Numbered from the stretch's first letter, positions 30,661 through 44,000 are shown. The stretch: DNA of 64,000 bases from Athripsodes cinereus (GCA_947579605.1 OX388311.1:24554951-24618950); one strand, 5' to 3'. Notes: generated by a model not told the origin, from the sequence alone. Numbers and translations: made by a program.

Positions 30661-31322
30661 AATGTTAAAAGCACAAAACAGACAATAACTACATATATAA
30701 AGTTAGAAAAAAGGTTAATCTTTCAGATATCAGCTATCATCCAATACCATGCGCCACAATTAATTTAAAAAACATAGGTACCTAACATTCCGGCCATCTC
30801 AACATGCCCACATACACACAGTCTCGCTCGCTCACTCAATCATCACACTAGCACAAAAACACAAACCAATAATAATAATAAAAAAAATCAAGGGGAAAGG
30901 AAAAAAAGGGGGGGGGGAGAGATTACTGTAATATAGCATTATTAGTAGGTCTAATCTCAGTAAAACAAAACAAAAAAAGTAAATATAATCTACATAATGT
31001 AACTTTTGATTTCTCTTAACAGAGATCACGTGATTTAAATAGTAGGTACATTGTATATCTGGGTGAGTAGGTAAGTATTGGGTAGGTACATTTTATAACG
31101 AATAGAGAGCGATGAAGATCGCTTGCCTAAATTAATTAAAATGGGCGGGGTAATTGGAAGCTACACGCACTTATATTGATAGTCTATTTAGAAATAAAAT
31201 ACGTATACATAAGTATCAATCTATGTATGTAAGAAAGAACACATTCTAACCGATTCTCGGAACAATTATCATTACTCTCGTTTATTATTTGTTCAATTCG
31301 TACATACCAACATATTAGTAAT
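30661..31322. other. Intergenic spacer
   Basis: Mostly unassigned. CAGTCTCGCTCGCTCACTC at about 30818 resembles ACAGCCTCGCTCACTC at about 55101 and may mark another dispersed repeat. Confidence 0.4.
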
Positions 31323-31475
31323 ATTGGGGTTAGTTGGAAGAGATCGCGCCTTTGCGATAAACTCGCCCTCTGTATATTGATTGTATTTAATTTGAATGTA
31401 TACCTTTTATGTATTTGTTTTTTATCAATGTACAGTAAAGAATGAATAAATAAAATAAAATAAATAAATAAATAT
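31323..31475 (+). repeat. CR1/L2-like LINE 3' UTR copy
   Basis: GTTAGTTGGAAGAGATCGCG, GCGATAAACTCGCCCTCTGT and a (AATAAATA)n-type tail. It matches the reverse complement of the 3' end of the LINE at 41098-44640. It is a severely 5'-truncated copy. Confidence 0.75.
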
Positions 31476-31684
31476 TTGTATCTAATTAATCAGTTTATTT
31501 GTTTTGTAGGTTTCGTTAGGAAATTGAAATTTTCAGGTCGTTTAGTTGAGTACTTATTTTGACACTACATTTGCATTAAATTAATTACTTTAGAAAATAT
31601 AGATACCTCTTGTTTGTTATTGACATAAATAACCCAATTCGAAAAAACTGCTTTACTCGAATATTACCAAAACAATAAATACTT

Positions 31685-31862
31685 ACTACTGCATAGCAGA
31701 CCAGCTGCACATAATAAACATGCAAATATAAAATCAAGACATAAAAACAAGAATGTCTAATTTTTTTGTTGACACAGAGAGGATAGCTTGCATTTTTATT
31801 ATATGCAGATGGTTTGTTAACTAACTCAGCTGTGGGATAATATATGGTGTAGTAGTAATAGT
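31685..31862. repeat. Inverted dimer of repeat family C
   Basis: An antisense piece (AGCAGACCAGCTGC, then AATAAACATGCAA) is followed by a sense piece (GATAGCTTGCAT, TATTATATGCAGATGG, then GTAGTAGTAAT). The two halves are complementary, head to head. Confidence 0.6.
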
Positions 31863-32595
31863 TGTATAACTAGAGATAAGAATTAAAAAAAAAAATATAG
31901 AAAAGGGTGGGAGGGTGAATACTTTTATATCATTCGGCGTCGTAAATTCTTAAGTATTATTTGATGACTTTTTTTACTTAAAATGTTGGTCGGTCAATAA
32001 AAATTCTTATTTTTTTATTGAGTTAAAGCGAAAGCGATGACATGGACTTTAAAATATGTAATGTATCCTGGAGCCGAATCTCTACATCATGAAATATTTT
32101 ACAAGCTATTGAAAAAGTGAAGATATAGGATAATTTCTAAGGAAAAGTATGTCCTCATTGCATATCCTTCATTCCCTTCTATTCTAGTTTGTTCCATCCA
32201 CTTCCTTGGACCGATCATCATCCAACCATCAAGTCTGAGACGTTTGAAGACTTTTTCTGCTTGTTTTAGATTGCCACTCCAGAACTTTCATTATCTGCCT
32301 TGAGTCGAAGTTTTATGATGTGTTTAAATAATTTAAATTCGCTAACTGCGCATTGCGATGAACTTGCGAAATTAAAAATTGACATAAATAATTATTACGT
32401 ACAAGGTTCAAACAAATACCTACAAGATAAATAATTTAATTACGGCCAATTTAGTATAAGATAATTAAATCAGTACATAAATATTCCAGATATTCTTTTG
32501 TATATTTTGCTTTGATAAAATCACCATTCCATGTAGCAAATTATTTTTATCTGAAATTAAACTGTTATGATTATAGTTTTTTGTTTCCACTCAAA

Positions 32596-35500
32596 ATGAA
32601 GGTGCGTGTTTTGTTATTGGCTTATTTTGCCGTTGCTTCTGGTAATTTTTTTATTAATTTGTTTCTCTTTATTCATTACTTATTTTTATTTGTTGTGACG
32701 TAGGCATGAGGCATAACAGTTTAAAAAAGTGTAGTAGTAATTGTGTTCTTAAGTTAACAAAAAGTGTTGTGGATAAATTCTATTGTGTGTGCGAACTCTA
32801 TGACGAGTTGTGATTGTTGACATGTGAAGCGTCGACAAAGAAAATGTTTTTGTTTTAAAAAAGGGGTGCAAGTAAGCGTAGACGTACGAAAACTACGTGG
32901 TTTGACTATGTAGATTAAATTCTCAAGGATGACCGAGTGATGAGTATGAGGAATCAGCGTGCGTGCATCAGAAACTGTATGAATTTGGGGAAAGCGAAAG
33001 AAGTGTGAAAGAATATATTATATCGGATGCGTTTCGCTTCTTTGACTACTAGGGATACAGCGTGATCGAATTAAATATAAGTTTGTTTTAGAAGCATTGT
33101 TTCAGAAATTTATTATTGCGATACTCTAGAAGGTAGACAAATTTTTCAGGTAAAATTGTCCTCCCGAATCTTGGTGGCCAATATGTTGAAGGACAGAGGT
33201 TCTTACTTATGGCTGATGATGTTGGCAAAATGCATCTAGTTGATTTGGAAGCTGATTCCAGTGGCGATAGAAGTTTTGATGCATTTAAAGATGTACCACT
33301 TGTTATTTTTACAAGGTGAGTACAACAGTTATATTGACTACCTACATTTCACGCGCAATGTTGTAACGGTGGGAAAAGGAATGTAATATTTCTATTGTGC
33401 AATATTTTACAATCTCCAGTAACAAACAATTTACCAATTGAAAGTAATAATTTATTTATTTATTTTTATGTTGTGTATGTCTGATGTTTGTGATGTTTTT
33501 GAATGTCTGATGTTTTAATATTTATTTTATTTAAAAAATACATTTTCTTCTTGTAGGAATAACCCGACAAATCCAGACATTGTAACGAACGGAGATCTGC
33601 CTCAATTGGCGAATTCTAACTATGATCCCAAAAAACCTACAAAAATGTTTATTCATGGATGGAATGCACATTGGACTATGTCTGGTGCAATTGGATTGAA
33701 AAACAGTAATTTAATGACCAATTACTTAAAAGTTAAATTTAAAGCTTTTAAAATTATTAATATTACTCAATAGACTATTAATAATTAAGATCTCATCTGC
33801 ACAACTAATAGATTGTGCCAACTCCTTAAGTAGAAAACAGGAAAAGAGTTCCGATGCTAACGAATCGGTTTAGGCTGGTTTAAGTGCACTTTACTCATGG
33901 TACATTCACCGATCCCACCAATTCCTACTTTTCTTGACAAACTATGTTGAGAATACATATCATCTATCACAAACTATCTTTATGGTTGAGTTGGAGGTGT
34001 GAAAAATCGATATTATCTACAATTGGATTACCTACTTTTTTGAATTACAAACATCAATAAAAAAATAAATAGATTAAGATTTGAACAGTTATGCAAGTTA
34101 TTGTTGTATAATTTTGACAATAATAATCTCGCACAGCATAATTATAAATAACTACTACTACTATACCATCACGGCATATCCCACAAGTGGGGTAGCCAGC
34201 AGACCAGCTGCATATAAAACATGCAAGCTGTCTTCTCCGTGCCAATATAAATTAATTAAAAATAAATTGCCACCCATCCTGAATGTCTTGATAAATAATT
34301 TAATACTTGATAATAGATGATTCATCATACACGGCGTCTTAAGAGATTTTTAAAAAAAAAAGATATATCAGGGTTTTGTTCTAAACCCAAATACGACTTT
34401 ATACACCTTTCACACTAAGCTAAAAGCTTGTGCCGTAAAAGGGGAGTTTGCCGGCACTTGGGATCGAACCACGGACCCCTTGTTCTGTAGGCCGAGACTC
34501 TACCTCCAGGCTACCGACGAACTCAATTTGCCTTCGATGCTTCTCTTGGGAACACACTTTACATCTCATACCATTTCTTTAATTTGTACTATTTTTTCTC
34601 ACATTTGATTTTGCCACAATATTACCCAATTTAATATTTTTTTCAGTATTTTTGGATATATCTGACGTCAACGTAGTTCTTGTCGACGCTGAAAAAACTG
34701 GTTCACCTATTTACACTGTGTCCCGTAAAAGAACAATAGAAATGTGTGGATTTCTGGCTACTGCTGTTGACTGGATGGTGGAGAATGGCGCATCTTTGAA
34801 CGACATCCACATCATGGGGCACAGTCTTGGAGGTCATGCATCCGGAATCACTTCAAGATTGGTCAAAACTGGACGCGTAGGATATGTTACAGGTACTTTT
34901 CATTTTCATATGAATTAGAGATATACACTTGATTTTAACTTTATTCATTTATAAAAAAACTTTTTTATGTTCTTGTTAGATGAAACTAATGAATATCTAC
35001 ATATAGAGTTGAAATAATAATTCATTGACTGTATCGGTGTTTGGGAAGTAGAATTCAACGACGAAATTAAAATCAAATATTATTTTCTATTTTATTGATT
35101 TTTATTGAAAGAGGCGTCTTTCGTCTTATCTTCGATTGAATTTCACTACGAAATAATAATTAGTGAAATAGGCAGGTAGGTTTTCAATCAATATTTAACG
35201 TAAATATGCGTTATACAGATTTAGCGCAATTATGGACATATTATGTGTTTACAAGAATCCAACAAAAAAGAAAACGATATGAATTTTTTTGATAAACTAG
35301 TGTTGGTTGACCCTTGTATTGATCTTTTAGTTCCTTTTGATCACGCAATAGTATTGTTACAAATTTCTAAGGGTATTATAAACGATTAACCTTCTATGTA
35401 CTGTATTCATTAATTATTTTACTCTGAATCAGTCGATTACTTATTTAATAGGACCTCCGAAAAACTCAAATATTAGTTGTCATGTGTGTTTTCTTTTTCT

Positions 35501-38500
35501 GAAATTAAAATTAAATGAATAAAATTTCATATTTTAATGTTTTTTTTTAGGGTTCGATCCAGCTCTTCCATTATGGAGTTCTGGAAGTGGGCGATTAAAT
35601 AAAAACGACGCTGACTATGTGGAAGTTATTCATACCAATGGAAAATCTTTGGGAATTATGGAACCAGTAAGTGCAAAAGGTATTTTAAAGCGTACACGGA
35701 AAAGCCATTCCAAACTAAACAAAATCATTTTCAACTTATCTTATCATGTTTTTATTTCAGATTGGGCATAATGACTTCTATCCCAATGGCGGGATGTTAC
35801 AACCAGGATGTCTCATTGTTGATATGGCCTGTTCTCATGGTCGATCCTTTTCTTACTTCTACTATTCTTTAGATCATGAAGGATTTATGGCTAAACAATG
35901 TGACAATGTCCAAGATGCCGAGAAAGGAAATTGTGATGGTCCTTCATTGCACTTGGGCGGCATAAGACCGAAACCAGAGTAAGTAAATGGAAGCATGTAG
36001 TATTTTATGAATTTATCAATCGATCGCCCTTCAATGTTCCTCCCAGGAGTACATTTTTTTTTTTTTTTTTTTATTTTCCTTTATTGGCATTTCTACAGGT
36101 TTTTACATAAATATAGTATAAAACAATTAGGTATAGTACTAACCCAATTACAGAATGCACAAATGTTTACAAATACTGTATATAATTAAGATTCCCAGAT
36201 TAAAAGTACCCATCTATGTAACCCAAAAATAAAAAACCCAAAACAATAACTTTAAAAATTCTAAAAAAAAAATTAAAATAGTTACAGAACTAAAAATACA
36301 TTACATAGTCACCATAAAATAAGATAAAAATAATACTAAAAAACATCAGCTAAAAATAAAAATAAAAACAATAATCAAAGATTAAAAATATATATATATA
36401 TATATATATATACATAAAATAAAAACAATGGTCATTAGGAAAGGGAAGTATAGGAGACTCATCCCAAAGAAGGGATAAAGAAGGGATAAAGGTTTTCAAA
36501 CTGCACCATCAACTCATCATCGCCGACTTAATACCAGACTTAAACTGTGAAAGAGTGGAGCCGAAAATATCAACCCCCTGAAATGCGCAATTGTAGCTCT
36601 CACAGGAACGGCGAAGAAAACTATTCCTGGCACAACTCGTATTAAATGCAGTAATGTAAAATGTCCGAGGATGTCGGGCAGCAGTTCTAGGAACATGGTA
36701 GTGCACAAACTCATTCAGATCCGGGCAGTCCGTTTTCGAATGAATAATTTTGTATAACAATACCTGATCCGCCATTTTACGTCTACCAGAAAGAGACTGC
36801 AGGCCGTGGTATCTTTCAGCTTCCCCATAGTTGTCAAACCTTCTAAAACTCAGAAAGTTAAGCATTCTAAGAGTTCTATGCTGAACCCTCTCAATCCTAT
36901 CTATGTGAAGCCCAAAGTGTGGACTCCACACAGACGAACAATATTCAAGAATACTCCTTACATATGATACATACAGAGTCTTTACAACTTCGGAACTCCT
37001 CAGAGGCCTAGTCACCCTGGAGATAAAACCAAGCATGCGTGAGGCTTTGGAAATAATTTTCTCATAATGGTTACGAAATGTCATTTTGTCATCAATCGTC
37101 ACACCCAGATCTCTTACCTCAGATACCAGTTTTAGTTCAGAGTTATCAAGCCCATAATTAAATTTAATAGGATTTTTCCCTCTAGTGAATCGGATCAATA
37201 CACATTTATCAACATTTAGATATAAACAATTTGCCTTGCAATAAGCTGTCAATCGATCCAGGTCACGCTGAAATCTGAAACAGTCATTGATCGACCGAAT
37301 TTGTGAGTAAATCTTCATGTCATCTGCATAAAGAATGAATTTACAAAAACCAAAACATGAATTGATGTCATTTATATAAACGTTAAATAAAGTAGGACCC
37401 AAAATAGAGCCCTGTGGCACTCCAGAAGGAACGTCCCTCCAATCTGATCTGTGACCCCCAACAACAACTGCCTGTCTTCGATTTGAAATATAAGAAGAAA
37501 ACCATCTAAACAAATCACCACATATTCCCAGGCTCCCAAGCTTCTGTAACAGAATAGAGTGGTTTACCTTGTCAAAGGCTTTGCTATAGTCCGTGTATAC
37601 GGCATCCACCTGACCACCCCGCTCCATTCCATCCACAACATAACTTGTAAAAAGAATTAAGTTTGTAGAAGTAGACCTACCCTGCACAAAACCATGCTGT
37701 GATTCATTGATATATGGCTTTATTGACGCATATAGTTGATCCTGCACCAGGTGTTCAAAAATTTTTGCAAACGTACAAAGCTTGGATATTGGTCTATAGT
37801 TGGTCACGTCATCTTGCGAACCCGATTTATGTATTGGTGTTATTAGTGCGCTCTTCCACATATTGGGAAAACAGCCCTCGTTCAATGATCTGCAAAATAT
37901 GATGGATAAAGGGATAGAGAGGTTCTCACGGCAATTATACACAAACAATGGGTGGATACCATCGACTCCCGGTGATTGTTTTGTGTTCAAAGATAATAAA
38001 TATTTCAATACCAAATCCGCATTTACAGTAACATCATTCAGAGTTCTAACACCTTGATCAGCTGGAGAAATATACGATGTTGGCTGACTATCATGATTAA
38101 AGCAGTCATAGAAACGAACAGAGAATAAATTCGATATGTCATGCCCACCGCTAGCCACAACTCCATCTAGAAACATTGTTTTAGGAATGCAGTTTTGCTT
38201 GTTCTTAGATTTAACGAAGCTCCACAATGAGTTGGGATCAGACTTAAGAGTATTTTTCATGTTATTCAGATAATTATTGTAACATTCTTTCGCAAGTCTT
38301 TTATGCCTTGACCTCAGAGTTGAAAATATAATGTAATCATTATGGCTTCCGTGTCTCCTATACCTTCTGAAGACTCTAAATTTTTCCCTTGTTAACTTTA
38401 TGAGTACATGATAGATATTGCCACCTCCATTCAGAACGTCATCGCGTCAATTGAGTTACCTCTTTCTTCGACATTCAAATGCTCTGATGACGTTGTCATA

Positions 38501-39092
38501 GGAACGGTTTTTTGTTAAAAACGGTTGGAACTTCTGTGGACGAAAGAATTTAGATTTTACTGACAAATTATCGCTAGACATTCTCAAAAAGAGATCATCG
38601 ACTCCCTGTATTTTGGACATTCTCAAAAAGAGACCATCCACTGCAGATCTGTAGTCATTTAAAAAACTCAATTACGCCTCTAATATCTTCATATCAGTGC
38701 GCCTTATGCCACCGTAATGAAGACAGATTTGATAAGGAAGAGAGTTTTGAATTATGAAACTCAAGTCTGAGATGATATTAATTCCAATTGTAAGAAATAT
38801 GATTCTCATTCGATGATAAAAAAAATTCGCTGGAGCTGCGATTGTATCGATTGAATCAATATTTCAAAAATGTCAAAACCTAAGAAGATATATCCATGTA
38901 AACTTCTGCTTAAGCAGATCAAAACAAACAATCCAGTGAATATTTTGCTTTTTTCACATATCTACTTTAAACATCTTGAATATGTAAATTATTTAAATCG
39001 CAGAAGCTAATAGGTATATTTCTCGATTTTTTTGCAGAATGGGAACTTTCTACTTGAAGACTGACAAAAAAGCCCCATACTACCTGGGATAG
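32596..39092 (+). CDS. Lipase G6: divergent secreted pancreatic-lipase/PLA1-like protein
   Basis: Seven coding exons: 32596-32641, 33150-33315, 33557-33705, 34647-34892, 35551-35666, 35761-35978 and 39038-39092, giving 331 aa. The phases match the array. It has a signal peptide (MKVRVLLLAYFAVASG), HGW in exon 3, GHSLGGH in exon 4, GFDPALPLW in exon 5 and CSHGRSF in exon 6, so the triad is present. The usual VDW before the elbow is VDA here, and the lid is 6 residues. It shares features with both subfamilies: the split exon 5/6 of G2-G5, but the shorter exon 4 (246 nt) of G1 and G7-G9. The last intron is 3.06 kb and contains a Jockey-type LINE nested in an older relic. AATAAA is at 39242. No clear TATA box is seen. 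Confidence 0.88.
32875..33065 (+). mobile_element. Decayed LINE fragment
   Basis: CGAAAACTACGTGGTTTG, then TTCTCAAGGATGACCG and GAAACTGTATGAAT align with the LINE end at 9850-10213, including the terminal GGGATACAGCGTGA. Its frame is broken. It lies in G6 intron 1. Confidence 0.7.
34150..34320 (-). repeat. Repeat family C, long copy
   Basis: The antisense unit reads (CTA)n, CCATCACGGCATATCCCACA, GCCAGCAGACCAGCTGC, CATGCAAGCTGTC, CCGTGCCAATATAA and CCACCCATCCTGAATGTC. This copy links the 3' part to the GACATTCAGGATGGG part. It is in G6 intron 3. Confidence 0.75.
34358..34524 (-). repeat. tRNA-derived SINE family A, near full length
   Basis: The reverse complement has the head GTTCGTCGGTAGCCTGGAGG, B box GGTTCGATCCC and the same 3' body as 7363-7530. 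It is in G6 intron 3, upstream of exon 4. Confidence 0.85.
36020..36054 (-). mobile_element. Left part of a family D relic split by a LINE
   Basis: ATCGCCCTTCAATGTTCCTC aligns with ATCGCCCTCAACGCTCCTCT of the relic at 5172. It continues at 38402 after the Jockey insertion. Confidence 0.65.
36055..38401 (-). mobile_element. Jockey-superfamily LINE, 5'-truncated, with poly(A) and TSD
   Basis: The long minus-strand ORF (38260-36509, 583 codons, with coding similarity back to about 38400) is a reverse transcriptase. It has YRPISKLCTFAKIFE, QHGFVQGRST, TDYSKAFDKVNH, SGVPQGSILGPTLF, the catalytic YADDMK (codon 311) and the C-terminal YVSYVRSILEYCSSVW segment. The endonuclease domain is absent. The 3' UTR holds an (AT)n run (about 36388-36411) and ends in poly(A), seen as T's from 36055. 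GAGTACAT at 36047-36054 and 38402-38409 is the target-site duplication. It lies in G6 intron 6, antisense. The frame is intact over the remaining length, so the insertion is fairly young. Confidence 0.88.
38402..38660 (-). mobile_element. Right part of the split family D relic
   Basis: CACCTCCATTCAGAACG, TTGTCATAGGAACGG and AGACATTCTCAAAAAG correspond to the longer family D copies. AGACATTCTCAAAAAGAGA appears twice, suggesting a small local duplication. Confidence 0.65.
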
Positions 39093-39608
39093 GATTCTTT
39101 GATAATATCTTAACTGTATATTTTTTAATTTTTACTTTTGCTAAAACAGAATGATAGACTATAAATAATTATCTAAGATAAACTTAAAAAAAAAACCGTA
39201 TCTAGATATTTTATTCTACAAACTATATTTTATTGAATATTAATAAATCGAAGGAAAAAAGACAACGCTTTCGTTCATTTTATAATTATTTATTTCACTT
39301 AGATTTCCCCACATTGCTCTCCTCGGTGACCCTATAAGACGTAATCCACTTGAATGACCATGAAAGAAAATATAAAGAGAAGATCCACAGTGCAAAAAAG
39401 CACCTCTGCAAACCCCGAGTTTAGAAGAAAAAGAGGATTCATAATTAGAAGACCACTGATGATATTATGCATAAACCTTTATGATGCATTGTAAACATTT
39501 TAGCATGTGAATAAAACGTGGGTAAGAACCTCATTTTTATATTGTGCCACAAAACTTACAAGATTCTTATATTAACGCAATTAAAGTCGATTCCTTTACC
39601 GTTACAAC

Positions 39609-39654
39609 ACTAAATCGTTTGTTTTGTTATTGGTGTATTTTGTCTTCGCGTCAG
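39609..39654 (+). pseudogene. Relict signal-peptide exon of a lost lipase gene
   Basis: These 46 nt, exactly the exon 1 length of G2, G3, G5, G6 and G9, align with G6 exon 1, with GTTTTGTTATTGG identical. In the matching frame they read xKSFVLLLVYFVFAS, a signal-peptide core. The start codon position is ACT, and GTAATT, the expected donor, is displaced by 4 nt. I found no matching exons 2-7 nearby on the + strand. It appears to be the last trace of a tenth array member. Confidence 0.65.
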
Positions 39655-41097
39655 ATAGGTAATTATTATTTCTTATCCAATACATGCATATCCGACAAGA
39701 ACCGATTGATTTTTAGTTTTTAATATTATTTTTATATAAATGAATTGTTACTAAATAGTATTTTTATACAATGTCTTGGTTAAGTATGTAGGTATTATCT
39801 GCAGTGTTCTGTTGATTGAAAAAAATAAATAAATGTGCGCAAAATATGGCTACAAAATTCGCTTTATATTCAAAAATATGCCACAAGCTTTTTGAATTCA
39901 CACATTCGAAATAATGTTTAGATACTACTACAACGTTACCGCCGAATCAATAAATAAACATTTTAAATATTGGAATTGAGTAAGTGATAGATAACGAATA
40001 GGGACAAAAGCCTTTTCGTATAAAATTTCAGTGTAGGGTGACCGTATGACACGTATGTAAATGACCGTGGATAGTTTTATTATACTTGTTAATTGTCCAT
40101 ATGCTTATCTTTTTAATGACGTTGTAAGATTCATTGTGCTGTTTTGCATCAAGATTTTATATTCTGCTGAAACGTTGTTCAGACATGAACTGGTGAAAAT
40201 ATAGTTTTTTCATAGTGATTCAACTTCAGCTTATTGATAGCTTATGGTGTCATTATAAAGGAAATTGTTCGAGGGTTTGTGCGTTTTCATTGTGAAAAAA
40301 TGTCTTAAAGAATTTTAAAAATGTATCGAGACAACAAAAATGTTAATTTTTCTCGAGTGCTTTCATCAAGATAGCTTCATATTATCAAAAGAAAATGACA
40401 ATATTAAGTTCTCTTCATAATGTCAAACTTTTGTCGATGAAAGCGCTCCAACATAATTTATCATTGGTGTGAAAAATGAATAGTGTTGTTGTTCAGATAC
40501 ATTTTAAAAATTCATAAAGAAAATTGTAGAAAATGGACAACGAGAAAAAGGAACAACAAGATTATTATTTTTGTTGGTAAGTACATGAATCGCACATTGT
40601 AATCAATGCGCACATCAGGTTCGAATAAAAAAACAGTTCTTTGAATTATTCCTTCTGCACATGTCGCAAATAAACAGTGACAATAAGCGAAAAACAAATG
40701 GAATCTTTCCGATAATATTGACCTCTACCAAAATCTTGTATTACAAAAACAATTATCATTGACCCAATCAAATAAAAAAAATGATTTTATTACAGTAATA
40801 ACACTCAGGTATATTGGACAGGTAGAATGTATAAAACCAGTTTAAAATCATCTAAATTTATGCAAACACACTTGATGACCAAATTGTTGGAACAAAAATA
40901 GTTTCTGCTAAGACATCGGTTCACTAACATATGTAAATAAATCTATGTAAATTAATGTAAATAAACTGTTAGAAAAATATACAATAAAACAAAAAAACTT
41001 TCATTACAGTTAGGTATGCATCTATCGCAGAAAGCGTTGGTTTATTAGATAAAAAAAGCTCCAAATAGTGTAACCGCTCAAATATTTTTGAAAATTT
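39655..41097. other. Intergenic, unassigned
   Basis: AT-rich sequence after the relict exon. No exon with HGW or GHSLG homology and no clear repeat was seen on either strand. Confidence 0.45.
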
Positions 41098-44000
41098 GTA
41101 ATATTTATTTATTTATTTATTTATTTTATTCTTCACTGTACATTGTTTACAATAATACAAATTTACATAGAAAATATAATTTATACAATTCAATGTACAG
41201 AGGGCGAGTTTATCGCTAAAATGCGATGTCTTCCAACTAACCCGGTTATTAAAATAAAAAAAAAACGAAACAGACATAAATGTACACATCTACAGTAATA
41301 TTATAAATATAAAAAAAAAACAAAGACATAACATAAAGCAAACAAATGAAAAAGGCACATGCAGGCAACAATGCATTCATGGACACATAATAATAAGAAA
41401 AAGTATAACATACATATATTGCAGCGTGCACATGCATAGGGGAAAGGGTTTTAGGAGTCAGATGCTAAATTCAGAGAAAGGAAGTGATTTTTGACAGCTT
41501 GTCTGAAAGAAGGAAAAGTTGTTATCATCCTGATTTTCGAAGGAAGATTGTTCCAACAGCGAGCACCATGAACAAGAAATGAGTTGGACAGAAAGTTCGT
41601 ACTGTGTGCTGGTACTGCTAGAAGACGCTCTCTGTTGGATCGCAAAGGTAAACCATGACTCGCCAGATACTCGAATTTTTCTTTAAGATAATATGGGGAG
41701 GACGTTAGAAATAATGTTTTAAAAACTAGACACAAAATATGAAGATCACGTCTTTGACGTATGGTGGTCCACTTCAGCTGATTTCTGTAAGAGGTTATGT
41801 GATCAGTTTTTTTGAGGTTAAAAATATATCGGATGCCTGCATTTTGTAGTCTCTCAACTTTAGTTAAAAGATTCTCATTTAGATCAATAAAAGCAATGTC
41901 TGCATAGTCAAGGATCGGTATTAGTAAGGATTGAACGAGTAGGATTTTGGTCTTAATTGGCAAGAATCTTTGGAGTCTTTTGAGATTATGCAACGAATAA
42001 AAGAATTTTTTGCGAATGGAGTTTATATGTTGTTGCCAAGAGAGTCTCTGATCTATAATCAGACCAAGATTCCTAACCGTTTTTGAATATGGAACTGTAT
42101 CTTGATTCATTTGGGTGGGTGGCAGCTTCAAATTGTTGAGTTTACCAATTAAATGGTGGCTACCTATAAATATTGACTGTGATTTGGATGGGTTAAGAAT
42201 AAGTCCATTGCTGGAAGCCCAATCGGCTATTTGTTTTAGGCAATGTGATTTGCAGTCGATTGCAGTTGCAAGGTCAACTAACTTAAAGTGAGTATAAACC
42301 TGCAAATCATCAGCGTAGAGATGATATTGGCAGGATATATGTCGCGCAATTGGATTAATAAAAATTGAGAACAAAAGGGGAGAGAGGATTCCGCCCTGCG
42401 GTACCCCTGCCCTTAATTCCACCCACTGAGAACGAACACCACTCTGCAGTCGGACGCATTGTGCACGACCTCTGAGGTAAGACTCAAACCATGCAGAACA
42501 AGAGGGAGATATATTGAGTTGATTGAGTGTAGCCAGAAGTAGATCAAAATCTACAGAGTTGAATGCACTACTAAAATCCAATAACGTCAAATGTGTCAGC
42601 AACCCTCTGTCCATAGCAATTCTAACGTCATCTGTGATCTTTACCAGCGCAGTCACTGTGCTATGCCCTTCGCGGAATCCTGATTGCAAATTATTATGAT
42701 ATCCGTTTTCTGTGAGATACTGATTGAAGTGTGAATAAGCAAGTCTTTCTATTACCTTAGAAAAAACTGGAAGTATGGAAATAGGGCGAAAGTCCTGGGG
42801 ACCCGTGATATTACTTTTTTTTGGGAGTGGAATGATAAAAGCTCTCTTCCATTCTCCTGGAAATGTGCCACTTTCGAATGAGCAATTAATGATGTGAGTG
42901 AGATAAGGAAGAATGATATGTAGAAAGTGTGACACAAATGTTATACTTATATCATCACTTCCCGAAGCTTTGGATTTGATAGAGGTAATGCAGCGCTTAA
43001 CCTCTAACTCTGATACGTCAGGGAAATCAAAACTAGGTCCAGATACACGTGAGTGAGTGCTCAATTCTCGTAAGGTGGTTAACTTGGTAGCATCATCTAA
43101 AATTGTAGGAGGTGAAGCAAAATGAGCATTGAGTATGTTCGGATCTAAAGTAGGGTCACCACACGTCATCCCATGTTTGGAGAGCACCAGCGAGTCAAGT
43201 CGTTTCCATGCTTGTGTTTGGGAGCAATTTTTGAATAAGTCCTGAGTATAGGATATTTTAGCGTTTCGGCATTTCTTGGCACACAACTTACGAAGACTTA
43301 TGAAATTTACCCAATTTACTGCAGTTGGAGATTGTTTGTGTTTGATACGCGCCCTATCTCTTTGCCTCATCAACTTACGGATGTCATCGGTCATCCATTG
43401 GTTGTTTGGATTCTTTATTTTAACTTGTCTCAGCGGAGCATGTCTCTCAAGAAGATGACATATATTACCATTGAGAATCTCCACCTTTTCATCAATGGAC
43501 TCAGCAAGCACAATGCCATCCCAGTCAAGAGACTCAGCATCAGAGACAAGAGCAGCAGTATCAATATGACGAAGGTTACGAAACATAGATATTTTAGGTT
43601 TTGGCTTCGGTACTCTGAGAGAATAAACCAAGAAGAGTAGGTCATGATGCGAGAAACCAGAAGCAGACAATTGGCCATGTGACCTCACCATGTTCGTTTG
43701 AGAAACTATAATATTGTCAATGAGAGATTGTGAGTTTTGAAGAACGTGAGTAGGATGAAGAGGAAGAATGTTTAAACAAGCAGAAGAAGTCATTTGTAAA
43801 AGTCTCGTTGATCGCATATCGTGTTTTAAAAGGCATGTATTGAAATCACCCATAATAATTATGTTGTGATGATTAGAAGACAAATTTTCCAATAAAGATT
43901 CTAAGTGGTCGAAGTAGTTCGATGTGGGAGGACAATAAATAACACCAAGAAGAACAGAAGAGTGCGATAGACTGACCCTCACAAATAAGTACTCAGGATA

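Noticed and set aside
32040..32340. Possible LINE C-terminus on the minus strand
   Set aside because: A few residues (WMMIGPRKWMEQ) look suggestive, but I could not align it to any of the LINE families here.
43332..43640. 102-codon plus-strand open frame inside the LINE
   Set aside because: It is a shadow of the 992-codon minus-strand ORF2.
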